A stretch of 64,000 bases of DNA from Hygrophila difformis (taxonomy: Eukaryota > Streptophyta > Magnoliopsida > Lamiales > Acanthaceae). A program made the translations under genes and the position numbers. Of the stretch, positions 20,269-31,391 are shown piece after piece. How positions within the stretch are numbered: position 1 is the stretch's first letter; the number at the start of each line of letters is the position of its first letter. The stretch covers positions 18,623,050-18,687,049 of the forward strand of contig JAOANR010000003.1 of assembly GCA_030278955.1 (NCBI GenBank), in the 5' to 3' direction. The notes under the pieces were generated by a model that did not search any database, had not been told where the DNA came from, and saw only the letters and a list, made by a program, of their open reading frames with translations.

Positions 20269-23078
20269 ATGCTCTGTCTCTGCCCTTCAATCCCTTCAGC
20301 TTCCACCCTCAAAACCCCAACAACAAGAAGACCCCATTTCTCTTTCCCCAGCACTAAACCCCAGTTTCACCCCTTCAAGAAAAGCCCGAGACCCTTCTCT
20401 TTAAACTCAGTTCTATCAACACAAACCGACTCCCAAATTCCCCAAACACTGGACGGGTTCTGGCAGTGGTTGAAAGATGAAGGAATAGTTTCCGCGAAAA
20501 CTCCAGTCAAGCCTGGTATTGTCCCTGAAGGCCTGGGGCTCGTAGCCACCAGAGATATTGCTAAAAATGAGGTCGTTTTGGAGGTGCCAAAGAAGTTCTG
20601 GATTAATCCAGAAGCAGCTGAGAAGTCGGAAATTGGTGGGATTTGCTCTGGCCTCAAGCCCTGGATTTCGGTTGCCCTGTTTCTGTTGAGAGAGAGATTC
20701 AAGGGGGAGGAATCTAAGTGGAAGTATTACATGGATGTGCTTCCAGAGGGCACTGATTCCACTATTTATTGGTGGGTTTTGTCTGAAATTTATTGATTTG
20801 GTTTCCCCTCTGTGTCAGGGTTCGTTCTTATTGTTGTTTTGTGGTTTACTCTCCAGTGCAGGTCAGAAGAGGAGCTCCTTGAGATTCAAGGTTGGTATAT
20901 ATTTAACTGTGTGTGATTCACCGAGTTTTTCATAGTTGTTAGTTATTATTGATGTGGGTTGTTCCTGTCGAGCTCAAGTAGCAATCTCGACTCATTTTGT
21001 TGGGCTCGAACTTAATCAAGATCATATTTTTGAGCTTATTTCTATCAAATTAATTAGAACACATAGTTGAGTTATGTTTTGCGATCTCACACAAACTTAG
21101 CACCTTATATTGTACTATAATGTGTATGCTTGTTTAAAGGCGACTTAGTTAATTAATTGAAGAGGCGGGACATAGGAGGATGTATTTATGACAAGGTGGA
21201 AAGCCAAGATTAATCTTATGATGGTTATTTACTTACTCAGATAGTTAGGCTAGCAACAATTTGAAATCTAGCAGCTTCATTGGAAACAATTCTCGAGCAT
21301 CCGCTTCATTGAAACAACCTATAGTTTTCTCAAGCATGAACTTTCTTGTATATGCACAGTGTTCGTAGTGTTTATGGTTTATCTGCAAAGCATATGTTTC
21401 TTGAAACAGAATGTAGTCTAGTTAGTCCAACATTTTGAACATCAGGTCACACATTGGGGCTTAAAGATTTGTTGATGATTTATTTGCAGGAACACAGCTA
21501 TTGAGCACAACATTGGGTGTGAAAGAGTATGTCCAGAATGAATTTCTCAAAATAGAAGAAGAAATCATACTCCCCAACAAGCATCTTTTCCCTTTCTCTT
21601 TGACATTTGATGATTTCCTTTGGGCATTCGGAATGCTCAGATCAAGGGCATTTTCACGAATGCGTAATCAAAATCTCTCCATTATCCCCTTTGCAGATTT
21701 GGTAAACTCTTGACTCCTCTCCAGATGGCTCATTTAACAATTCTATTAGTTCTAACGATTAGTTTGTGCTTCCAGCATAGTTCAGCCTGAAAATATTTAG
21801 CCAAGGACTGAATTTACCATTTACAGATGAAAGAATTATGGACGAAACTAACATTCCAAACGCAACGCATGAACTCCACCTCAAATATTTTTCTCAGGTC
21901 AATCATAGTGCCAAAGTTACCAGTGAAGATCATGCCCATGAGGTTACAGGACCGGCCGGTCTTTTCTCCTGGGATTATTCGTTTCAATTAAGGAGCCAGT
22001 TGTCTCTCAAGGCCGGTGAACAGGTGAAGTCTTCATTACAGACTGTAGAATGCCGTCTCTCTGTTTTTCAAACTCCAGCCTCAGTGAATACCTTTTTTGG
22101 ATAACTAAAACATGTAATATTAGCTCTGGTGCAAGATTCTTACATGTTATGTAGTTGCCTTGTCATTTTCATTGTGTTATTAGCCCCCTTGGATATGATC
22201 TCTTTAATTATCTGCAATGTTTCATAGTCAGAACTGTCCATACACATCATATCTGTGTAGTGAGAGTGCATAGAGAGATTTTGGGACACAGAATTTGATT
22301 CTTCCAGGTTCCTACTCGGATAACTGATGAAAACATGTTTGGTTATGGCAGGTCTTCATCCAATATGATTTGAATAAAAGTAACGCGGATATGGCTCTGG
22401 ACTATGGCTTCATTGAGCCAAATCCAAGCCGCGATGCATTCACGTTGACACTGGAAATATCAGAGTCTGATGAATTTTATGCTGACAAGCTGGACATAGC
22501 TGAGATGAACGGTTTTGGGGAAACTGCTTACTTCGACATCAAGTGTGGCCAGCCCCTTCCGACAGCCATGCTCACATACCTGCGCCTGGCGGCTCTAGGA
22601 GGAACTGATGCCTTCCTTCTAGAATCAATTTTCAGAAACAAAGTCTGGGGATTCCTCGAAATGCCAGTTAGCCGAGCCAATGAGGAACTCATTTGCAAAG
22701 TCATTTGTGAGACATGTAACTCAGCACTGTCCAGCTATCCTACCACCATTGAAGAGGTAACCCTGTCCTCGCTTAATTCTTTTGAATGACCATCTCAGCT
22801 AAGCTGCAAAAATGGGTAAGCATAGTCCCCATTGCAATATTCATATAAGCATTCCTTGGCAGGATGAGAAACTGATGGAAGAGGGAAATCTCGGGACAAG
22901 GGGCCAAATAGCAGTCGGGATACGAATGGGGGAGAAGAAGGTATTGAAGCAAATCGAAAGCATCTTCAAGGGTAGAGAGACGGAACTCGATGAACTGGAA
23001 TATTACCAAGAAAGGAGGCTAAAAGATCTTGGTCTAGTTGGGGAGCAAGGTGAAATAATCTTCTGGGAGCCTCAATAG
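20269..23078 (+). CDS. LSMT-L: Chloroplast Rubisco LSMT-like protein-lysine methyltransferase (SET domain)
   Basis: My six-exon model is 20269-20771, 20862-20890, 21490-21701, 21898-22023, 22352-22756 and 22863-23078. All introns are GT-AG with phases that fit, giving 496 codons, close to the usual ~490. The first ~50 residues are rich in Ser/Thr/Pro and basic residues, as in a plastid transit peptide. The SET domain shows GLGL (88-91), the substrate/AdoMet-binding VNHS (249-252) and LDYGF (306-310), followed by the Rubisco LSMT substrate-binding domain up to FWEPQ at the C-terminus. Family members use AdoMet to trimethylate lysine in plastid fructose-bisphosphate aldolase and, in some plants, the Rubisco large subunit. 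Which substrate applies here cannot be read from the sequence. The second exon is only 29 bp and easily missed. No defects are seen. Confidence 0.93.
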
Positions 23079-23327
23079 TCCTGGACTTCAGATGGCCTTT
23101 CGTTCTTCTTTAGATTGTCATGCGATGCCTTGTGTAAGATACAAAAAATAAGATTTGTAACGATGCAGACTTCACAATTTATGCATCTGAGAATCTGCTA
23201 AAGCAACAGTTTTTTATGGCAATCTCAGTTCTAGATGTGATTTCAGACGCTGCTTGTTTAGAGCTGTTTTACTGTTTACTCTTCACTGTTACATGTTCGT
23301 TCACTTTCTAACATTCAATTTTAGTAC

Positions 23328-23588
23328 TACTTCCTCCGGTCTTTAATATCTGCACCACTCTTGCATTTCACACAATCCAATGTACATTTTAAATCATTAA
23401 TAACTCAAATTTTATATAAATAAAAATTATAAAAATTTAATATTTAAAAACTACGTGATTAGAACGTATCTAACATCTCACTTGACTATGTTTTCCATAT
23501 GTAACTATAATAAAAATTTTGATTAAAGTTAGTGAATGAATAGTAATCACTATGCAAATGGAACAGATATTAAAGAACGGATGAAGTA
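23328..23588. mobile_element. Stowaway-like MITE
   Basis: Ends TACTTCCTCCGG and its inverse (CGGATGAAGTA), TA at both borders, internal 'attataaaaatttaatat' and 'gatta(g)aacg' blocks shared with the other copies. It lies 250 bp after the LSMT stop codon. Confidence 0.75.
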
Positions 23589-24092
23589 CTATTTAGTAGA
23601 GACATATGAACATGGCCACTTAAAATGAAACAACAAAAGACGAGTTGAAGTAATGGAAGCCACATTCGCCGTGCTTTTAAACTTGTAATACGACTGAAGA
23701 TTGTGTTTGTTCGACACCCGCAAAACAGGAGATGTTCCCAACTACTTTTCATATCAAACAATTCTTCTGGTTAAATCTAAACATCAATCCCACCTCCAAT
23801 ATAAATCGCTACCTAATCATGCAAGGACAGGAGAGCCCGCCATAACAGAGGAAGAAAATAAGTGAAAATCGACAAAATGAATGAAGATATATTGAATACC
23901 CACTTCTTTAGCACCTGTCGTTCTCATTTTCATTGCAACTCTTCCAATTTCTAAGTGTTGCACGAAGATGTGCCAGCTTCTTGATTTTTCACAAGCTTGT
24001 TCAGCATTCTGCCAAGTGCCGACATCAAGCCTGGGGTCTAAAGTGGTACACCACAACACTATCCAGGTAGAGAATAACCAGGTAGTTGGAAT

Positions 24093-25020
24093 TTAGTTGG
24101 ATTTCCCAGGGGTGAGCGAGTCACAAGTCCTGTTTGCACACAGGCATTCTTGAGGATTTGCATAAAAGTAATCTTCTTCTTTAGGCTTTCTTGGAACAAC
24201 TCTACGCTGGGCTGGCTCTCCCATTCTTGTCTTATGAGCTTGCCTCACAGAACTGGAAAATTCAGCCCATGAAAGAGTTCCATTCCCATGTAAATCCAAC
24301 AGTTCTACAAGTCTTCTACGGTCCAGCTGGAAGATCTTCTTTAATCCGAGATACCTGCAAAAGTGAGAATCAGAATTATCTCAAGCTATAATATGGTAGA
24401 CAAGCCCAGTCGGCGTAACCAGCAATTGCCACTTGACTATTCATCGCAGTACCTACGGTAACCTTCCACAACCCTTGCCATGTTCCCATCATATGTGGGA
24501 ACAAAAATATTGCTGGCAACAGAAACCAAAAAATCCAGTGCTGCCATTTGAGATGAATGATTTTGAAACTGCCGCAACTCTTCACGATCAATGGTAACAT
24601 TTTAAAGAATCAATGTGAGTAAATATGCAATGACACAACAAAGACTGCACCATCAGAACGTCCAAAGCAAAGTTGCAAAGTTGGTTTCATGAACATATGT
24701 TGTAATTATTACTGAAAACTGCAGCGCTGGAGCCTGTCCACCTCGTCTTAATATCCCAAATAAAGATGATGAAGGCAGAAACCAGAAGGCAAACGTGGAA
24801 CCGCAAAAAAGCAATTCCCACTACATGAATTATCATAAGGGATTTCTGCACACAAAAGAGATGGGAACTCACAATCTTAGGAAAAACACTTCTTAGCATT
24901 GTGAGCCTCCTTTCACTACCATAGATCTCACCCGAAGCAATATATAGTGGCCTTTGACGCCAAAGGCCTAGAATCTGTTGGTAATTTATGAATTCTTTGG
25001 CATAATCACTTCTCTTCATC
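24093..25020 (-). pseudogene. O-fucosyltransferase family protein, 5'-truncated pseudogene
   Basis: Three exon remnants on the minus strand. 25020-~24890 (MKRSDYAKEFINYQQILG...MLRSVFPKI, donor GTGAGT); ~24588-24453 ([20 protein letters not shown]...[13 protein letters not shown], donor after CGTAG); 24354-24093 (YLGLKKIFQLDRRRLVELLD...EDYFYANPQECLC). The [11 protein letters not shown] and YDGNMA segments and the C-terminal FYANPxxCxC are characteristic of the plant GDP-fucose protein O-fucosyltransferase family, Golgi type II membrane enzymes. The N-terminal half, membrane anchor and GDP-fucose site upstream are absent. The middle exon lacks a proper AG acceptor and has an in-frame TAA near its start. 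The C-terminus ends with an atypical extension. It is judged non-functional. Confidence 0.75.
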
Positions 25021-25370
25021 TTGTTTCTGTGCATTTTTCATTCATCTAGTCGTTCATCTCAGCAGCTGTTTCAATTGGATGTAGTACATTCCAGAAATTT
25101 TATGTGCTTGATTTTAAGTGGGCGACTTTTTTCTTTTCATTTTCATTTTAAACAAGTGTTGAATGATACCAAGCCGTGGATTGTTTCGGTGAATTTTCGT
25201 GAATAGACTTGTTGCCTGCTATTTGATGACAGTTTGGTGGAAAACTAGCTTTGCCATAATTGGAAAAGACTAGAAAGATTAATGGGAGACGGCCTTTTTT
25301 AGAACCAACTGTAGGTGAAGACTGAAGACTGTACTATTTAAAATTTTGTGTTTGCATTGATCTTGTTTTC
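25021..25370. other. No feature recognised
   Basis: Unique-looking sequence upstream of the O-fucosyltransferase remnant. The missing N-terminal exons are not found here. Confidence 0.4.
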
Positions 25371-26520
25371 TCTACAGTCAGCCTGCTGCAAGCTTGCAAC
25401 CAACTCCAGACATTGAAAATGTAAAAGTCCCAGAATAATTTTTCAATGCATATGAAAGCATAGAAAGTGATTAGTTTTAATATCATCAATTATGCATTTA
25501 TACTTTACTTTTCTGTTTTCCAGTTGCTACAGAAAGCCGGAAAGAAAGACTGTCTATTAGGGGTAGGTTGATTGAAGTGTGAGATCAGCCCAAGCATTAA
25601 AAGAAATCCGAGGATCTATGTAATAGGGATTGACTGAACGTTATGTTTTGGATTTAGGATCTAATTACAAGCACCCCTCTGAAATTGATATTTAAACGTT
25701 ATCTCGTCAAAAGGTGGAGCAGGAACAGGATGTTATAATTGCTCCAAAATCCTTATGATGGGCCACCAGAGGTAATGGTGAATCCAGATCTTACTCCTGA
25801 TACTGAGTTAGGGAAGTTTAATTGGATGATGAGTACATAGAGGCAGAGCTGTAAATGCAGATTTGAAAGGAGTTCATTGATAGTTCCATTCGTGCTACTA
25901 GAGAGTGTTGAAACCTTAACACTGCTGTCTGAGCTAATGCTTATTTGTCTTTTTTAGTGTTTGGTGAAATATGATCTTTCAGCATCCATAAAGAAGAAGA
26001 GAATGAAGTCAATGGTATCTTGGAAGAATGTTTGTCATTTAATAGAAGATCTAGAAATGTATGGAGCTTTAAATCTATTGCAGAAGAAATTGAAGATGTA
26101 ACCTCTTGAAGCCTATGCAGGTCCGAATGACCTGCTGTTAAAAGGACTAGCGCATTTCTTGTGACAGAACTTGAACTTGGACGTACTAGTCTATCCACCG
26201 CGACAAAATTTTTGCAGAAGCAACACGAGGCTCCACCGGTAACTGGTAGTGTGCTGAAATTGTCGTGCCAAAAGGCTAAGATTTGAACAGGCTGGGAATC
26301 CATTAAATTGTCGTGCCAAAAGGCTAAGATTTGAACACCGGTAACTTAGTGTTTGCAGGTTGATATTGAAGAACCAGTAGCCTCTACTAATATGGATGCA
26401 GAGGAAGAGATGGGAAATGAAAATAAACTTCCCAATCAGTTCGTGAACGAACATGCTATGCTAGCACAAACAATAAAGGTTGATTGTTCGCCAAGTGAAG
26501 AATTTAGACTGTATTAATTA
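25370..26520 (+). pseudogene. Unidentified decayed multi-exon gene
   Basis: Several short, protein-like pieces follow splice-acceptor-like sites on the plus strand: near 25377 (...TPDIENVKVPE), 25790-25880 (NPDLTPDTELGKFNW..DEYIEAEL), 25956-26102 (CLVKYDLSASIKKKRMKSMV and on, ending in TAA), 26167-26240 (TELELGRTSLSTATKFLQKQ) and 26358-26515 (VDIEEPVASTNMDAEEEMGN and on). Stops and frame changes separate them. The codon-like composition suggests one former gene for a charged, helical protein. I do not recognise the family. A 33-bp block is duplicated at 26257-26289 and 26305-26337. Confidence 0.4.
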
Positions 26521-26750
26521 AGACAACAATGAATGTGGATGAGTGGAAGAATGATTTTTTAACAGCTCAATTTATATCTTTGGTTGAGTACTGGCAGCTT
26601 TATTTATGAAAGCTCATGTGGTGTAGTAATATGTAATGTAAGTATATATTCTTTCTCACAAAATGTTGGGAAAGAATCAGTTTATGACTCAGTACCCGAA
26701 CCGCTCAAGGGCCATCTGAGAACTGTGTTTTTGAAACGATATTTCCTTTA

Positions 26751-27016
26751 TACTCCCTCTGTTTTTTATAAATTCACCATTCCAGCATTTCACGCAATCC
26801 AATACATATTTTAAATTATTAATAACGCAAAATATATACAAATATAAATTATAAAAAATTAATATTATAAAACTAAAAGATTAGACGAATCTGACAATAT
26901 CTCAATTGACTATGTTTTATCTTATATAACTATGCTAAAAAATTAAATTAAAGTAACTCAATAAATAATATACCAACTATGCAAATGGTAGACTTAATAA
27001 AAAAACGTAGTGAGTA
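26751..27016. mobile_element. Stowaway-like MITE
   Basis: Starts TACTCCCTCTG, ends ACGTAGTGAGTA. The internal blocks ('atataaattataaaaaatta', 'gattagacgaatctgac') are shared with the copies at 23328 and 30281. Confidence 0.75.
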
Positions 27017-28891
27017 TTTTTTTTTCTGATACTAATATACTATGCATTCATCCATTTCTTTTTCCATGTAGAAGTATTTAAGAAAACTGATAGTATTTCT
27101 TTTTTAGGGACTGGATGTCCTCCAATCTATTTAGTGTTTGAGTTTAACTTCTTACAGTAATAATGAGCATTTAATTGCTATATGGATCTATCCCAAGTAG
27201 TTGTCGTTAAGGATTTAAATTTTGAGAACTTTTTGAAGCGATTAGAGTTGCATATTATTACTAAGCAATCCAGTTACTTACTACATTAAGATTCTACCAC
27301 ATGCAGAGTAGTGATGAATTATCACTTAAAAATGTTGAATCTATGGTTGAAAAATGAAAATTTTTTTATTACACTTTTGAGTGACAATTTAGTACTTTTA
27401 CATCTACATAATTATCATATTAATATATCTAATTACTAAGCAAATCATTGTTATTGGTACTTTCTTAAAAAAAAAAAAAAAAAGAAATTGTGTATAATAC
27501 AAGGTTCTTAACATTTTATTTTTTAAATATCAAATTGGTTACCTTTTCACTTATGTCTTTTGCCCAACTTTACAATTAATCAATTGTCAATGAAAAAATG
27601 TCAGATCTGTCATTTTAATACAGTATGTATCTTAATCAATGGATAAAAGTCGCACACTGTTTCATAAATACGGTTGGAAGGACTAATAATAATTTTGGTA
27701 AAATAGATTTAAATATTGGCAAGGAGTTGCTCCATCTGTCCCATAGAATTTAAATGAAAGTTTTATAGCCATAGCCCATAGGTGAAATAAATTCTATATT
27801 TGAAACTCTGAATATTATACACTTTGACTTTGGGGAACATGCATGTTGTAATTGAGAAAAAGATAAACAGAAAGGAAACAGCCTAATTATCTAAAGTCAA
27901 ACTTAATTTTAATTAATTAAGCAAGCTTCAATTTATTTTATATCAATTTAAATTGTGACAAATTCTCAATGATTTTAGCCCACATGCTAATAAGAATTTT
28001 ATCAATAAAGATGGATTTTTAAATCTCTCATTGATAATTTAGTAAATATAGTGATAACTTTATATTTTGTTTATATGTTGTCAATTGTCAACTAAATAAT
28101 AAGTATGCTTTATTTCATTTACATTCCACACATTTTTTTCAACTAGCCTTGCCCAACTTGAGCAACCACACTTGCTTTGATTGTAGGATCTTAGCCTTTA
28201 TGTATTGAATTGCTTTTTATTTATATTTTCGAGTTTTAATTTTTAATTTTTTTTAAGCATGTTTAATTTTATTATCTTTGGATCTGTATATGTATGTATA
28301 TGTGCATGTGTATGCGTGTGTCCTGTATTAGAAGCCCAATTTAAATAAATGTGAAAAATATTTTGAGTTATTTGCATACTCAACAATGAGATTTGGTGCA
28401 AAGAGAAACATGGATATGTTGAAGAACTAACATCCAATATCAATTTCAATTACCTCTTCAATCATAAAATTTTATACCGACAGCTTATTTTACCAAATTA
28501 AAGAAAAAGCAAACCCATTTCTATATTTTGTGACGCACACAAAATCAGAATGACAATAGAGAAAATATAGTAGTAGTATAATTTATTTTTTCTTTACTAT
28601 CAATAATTAAATGTCTCTTGTATAGACAATCAATTAATTAGAAGTGACTTAGGGATAATATTGGCAAGCCATGTGACTAAAGCGTGTGATATATTATGTA
28701 GTACATGGTCATGGAAAAAAGAAAAAAAGTGGGGTTTTCAACTAAGCTAGAAAAAGTTCTAACTATCAATTATAAAACTAAATTAATACTACTATTTAAG
28801 ATTAATACGAGAATAAAATAAAATGAACTTATATTATCTGAAAATAAAGCTAAATAACGTATATAATCTGAAAATAAGATATAAAAAATAC
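27017..28891. other. AT-rich intergenic DNA without recognised genes
   Basis: No coding, RNA or terminal-repeat signal is supported over 1.9 kb apart from an A-run at 27468-27483 and TG-rich simple sequence near 28290-28320. Confidence 0.5.
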
Positions 28892-29155
28892 TACTCCCTC
28901 CGTCCCGGTTGAATTGTCTCGTTTGACTTTTCGACACTATTCATTGTTCAACTTTGACTCAATATTATTGTAATTATATATTTAAAAAAAAATAATCGAG
29001 TTTGGTCTTGTTAGTTTCGTCTAACCGTATAGTTTTAGAATATATGTTTTATGTAATTTTTAGTTGTATATATTTTGAGATATTAACGATTAAAAAAATG
29101 CATTTGATTGCGTGCAGAAATGAAATGCGACATTTCAAATGGGACATAGAGAGTA
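28892..29155. mobile_element. Stowaway-like MITE
   Basis: Starts TACTCCCTCCGTCCCGG, ends GGGACATAGAGAGTA. The inner part ('gtttgactttt', 'ctcaatattattgtaattat', 'cgagtttggtcttgttag') matches the copy inside the LINE at 36814-37077. Confidence 0.85.
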
Positions 29156-29223
29156 TAAAATTTGATTTAATAAAATTGAAACTTTAACTTAACTCATTGC
29201 AGCCATTTTCATTATTGCTATCA

Positions 29224-29402
29224 ATTATTATCGAAGGAATCTTATAAGCAAAGGTTTTGGATTCAAGCCTTTGTGTATGCAGAATTCTGCTTTGAAAGAT
29301 ACAACCCTTCAATCCCACCAACAGATACTCGAGGGATTAGTTTTGGGTCCAATGTGGCTTAGGGATACCCGGTACACGCCAAAAAATTATTATCGAAGGA
29401 AT
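29224..29402 (+). mobile_element. 5'-truncated SINE with 17-bp target duplication
   Basis: A perfect direct repeat attattatcgaaggaat (29224-29240 and 29386-29402) flanks 145 bp that begin with a B-box-like 'ttttggattcaagcc' and end 'acgccaaaaa'. The perfect duplication indicates a fairly recent retroposition. Confidence 0.75.
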
Positions 29403-30228
29403 AGAAAATTAAATCCCCACTCATAAAATTAAAAATTAAGAACTGTTTAATAATAAATTATTCCAGTGTTATTATCAAAATGATATAGTATAATATAAAT
29501 TTTACTTTTATTAATTTAAATATTATAAAAAGAAGGGTGATATAATGATAATGTCTAGAATTTTCACTTTTCCAGCCTTTTATCAAGCAAAACAAAATAT
29601 GGGCCACCTTGCCCCCTCCCTTCTAGAACACTTTTATACTCCTATTTGCTAAATAATTGTAGATGAAAAAAAGAAAAAAAAAAAAAAAAAGAAAAAGAGA
29701 TAGACAAAAAGAAAAAGAAAACAACTTTGCCATTTTATTGCAAAGTGGCGGTCACTCATGATGTATTAAAAAAAGGGTTCTTAGATTCGAAGCCAAGAAT
29801 AGACATCAAAGTAAGATAAATTGTAATGGTTAGACGACATAAAAGTGGAAAACCATGTGTATATATGTATTGGTCTACAAAAATAAGTACACACTACCTC
29901 TTATATTACAATCCAAATCATGTGAAGATTCACTACTCTTGTTCTTTTGTTGTTTTCGTCTAACATCCTAAATTATTTAACTACAATCAGAACTTCATCG
30001 CAAGATGATGAAAAAATATGAATATCATCGTCTGCTAAATTTTGCTATCTTACTCGTCGCTTTGTACTACTTTTGATGAAATTTTTATGGCGATCTTTAA
30101 GGTATTGTAAACCTCATTATGCGACTTTAGACTAGTAAAACATTGTTGAACCCATAGCAATCCCTCTCCCCCAGAAAAAATAATAATAATAATAATAATC
30201 TAAAACTCTAATCAATAATAATTTTTAT
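29403..30228. other. AT-rich intergenic DNA
   Basis: No gene is seen. It contains an A-rich purine run (29667-29725) and an (ATA)n stretch at 30178-30199. Confidence 0.5.
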
Positions 30229-30276
30229 TTGTCTTGGACCAAATGTGGCTTGGTGATACTCTGTGTACGCCAAAAA
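30229..30276 (+). repeat. SINE tail fragment
   Basis: 'cttggaccaaatgtggcttg...gtacgccaaaaat' repeats the last ~45 bp of the SINE at 29241-29385. It is a strongly truncated second copy directly before a MITE. Confidence 0.6.
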
Positions 30277-30280
30277 TTAA

Positions 30281-30544
30281 TACTCCCTCCGTTTTAAAAA
30301 GGTTGCACCATTGTTGCATTTCACTTTATCCAATATATATTTTTAACGTTTAATATCTCAAATTGTGTAAAAATAACAATTATAAAAATTTGATGTTATA
30401 AAACTACGCGGTTAGACGAATATAATAAGATCCCACTTGATTATGCTTTATTTTATATAACCGTGTCAAAAAATTAAATTAAAGTTTCTTAATGAATAGT
30501 AATAACTATGCAAATATTACATTTATTTTAAAATGGAGGGAGTA
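30281..30544. mobile_element. Stowaway-like MITE
   Basis: Starts TACTCCCTCCGTTTTAAAA and ends with the inverse, TTTTAAAATGGAGGGAGTA. This is the best-preserved terminal repeat of the set. Confidence 0.9.
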
Positions 30545-31280
30545 CTAATTTCTATTTTGAAGGGATTCTTGCAAAACACTTTTATCTTCTCATGATCATT
30601 GTTGATTGGATGCACCTAAGGCAAATAGTATATTTCAACATATGATTGGCGGCAGAATTGGATTTTGATATAACCACTTTTTATGGCTTTTTGATTACCA
30701 GCAAATTGATAAACATACCGTGAGATAATATATTAGCAGATATGTTAGACTCCCAGACAATCTTGTAATAATCTACGCATCCAATTTAAAAACATACTAC
30801 TATTGAAAAAAAAAAAAAAAAGCACTACTAATTAAATTTAATGAATAAAAATTTAAGGCAAGCAACATTTATGTCCGAGCTAATGTTGAATTAGTACGTG
30901 TTTTGGATTAGTATTTGTCCTCGGGGAATTAAGCTTAGCTTGCATTGTTGTTGACTTTTAAGCTTGGCTCATTAACAGTTAACGCAACAAATTATAAATA
31001 AAATATTCTAATTCACAGTAGTCCTATAAAACCTATATAATTAAACATGCTAGTTTTGAAGTAAATTTTAATGAGTGATTTATTGGACGCGGCTCACGAG
31101 TGAGGTAGTTCATATTAATTTGTGAAATTGGCTTTATTTCTTAGTCAGCAAACTAATGGAATAAATACTCAAATATTCCTGTAAATTTAACTATTGGCAT
31201 ATTTAGTCTAAATTTTTTTGTATTACCTTTAATTCTTGCAATTTTAGTAATTTTGCCAATTTGGTCATTTTCTCATAATC
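30545..31280. other. AT-rich intergenic DNA
   Basis: Nothing is recognised before the LINE target duplication. Confidence 0.5.
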
Positions 31281-31391
31281 TGGTCACCACACTTTTTTTT
31301 TTTTTTGTGAACAAGGACGCTCAAGCGTCAGCAAAGAAGAAAACTAACAAATCTACAGCAAGGGGAGGGAAAGGAAAAATGCAAGAAACAA

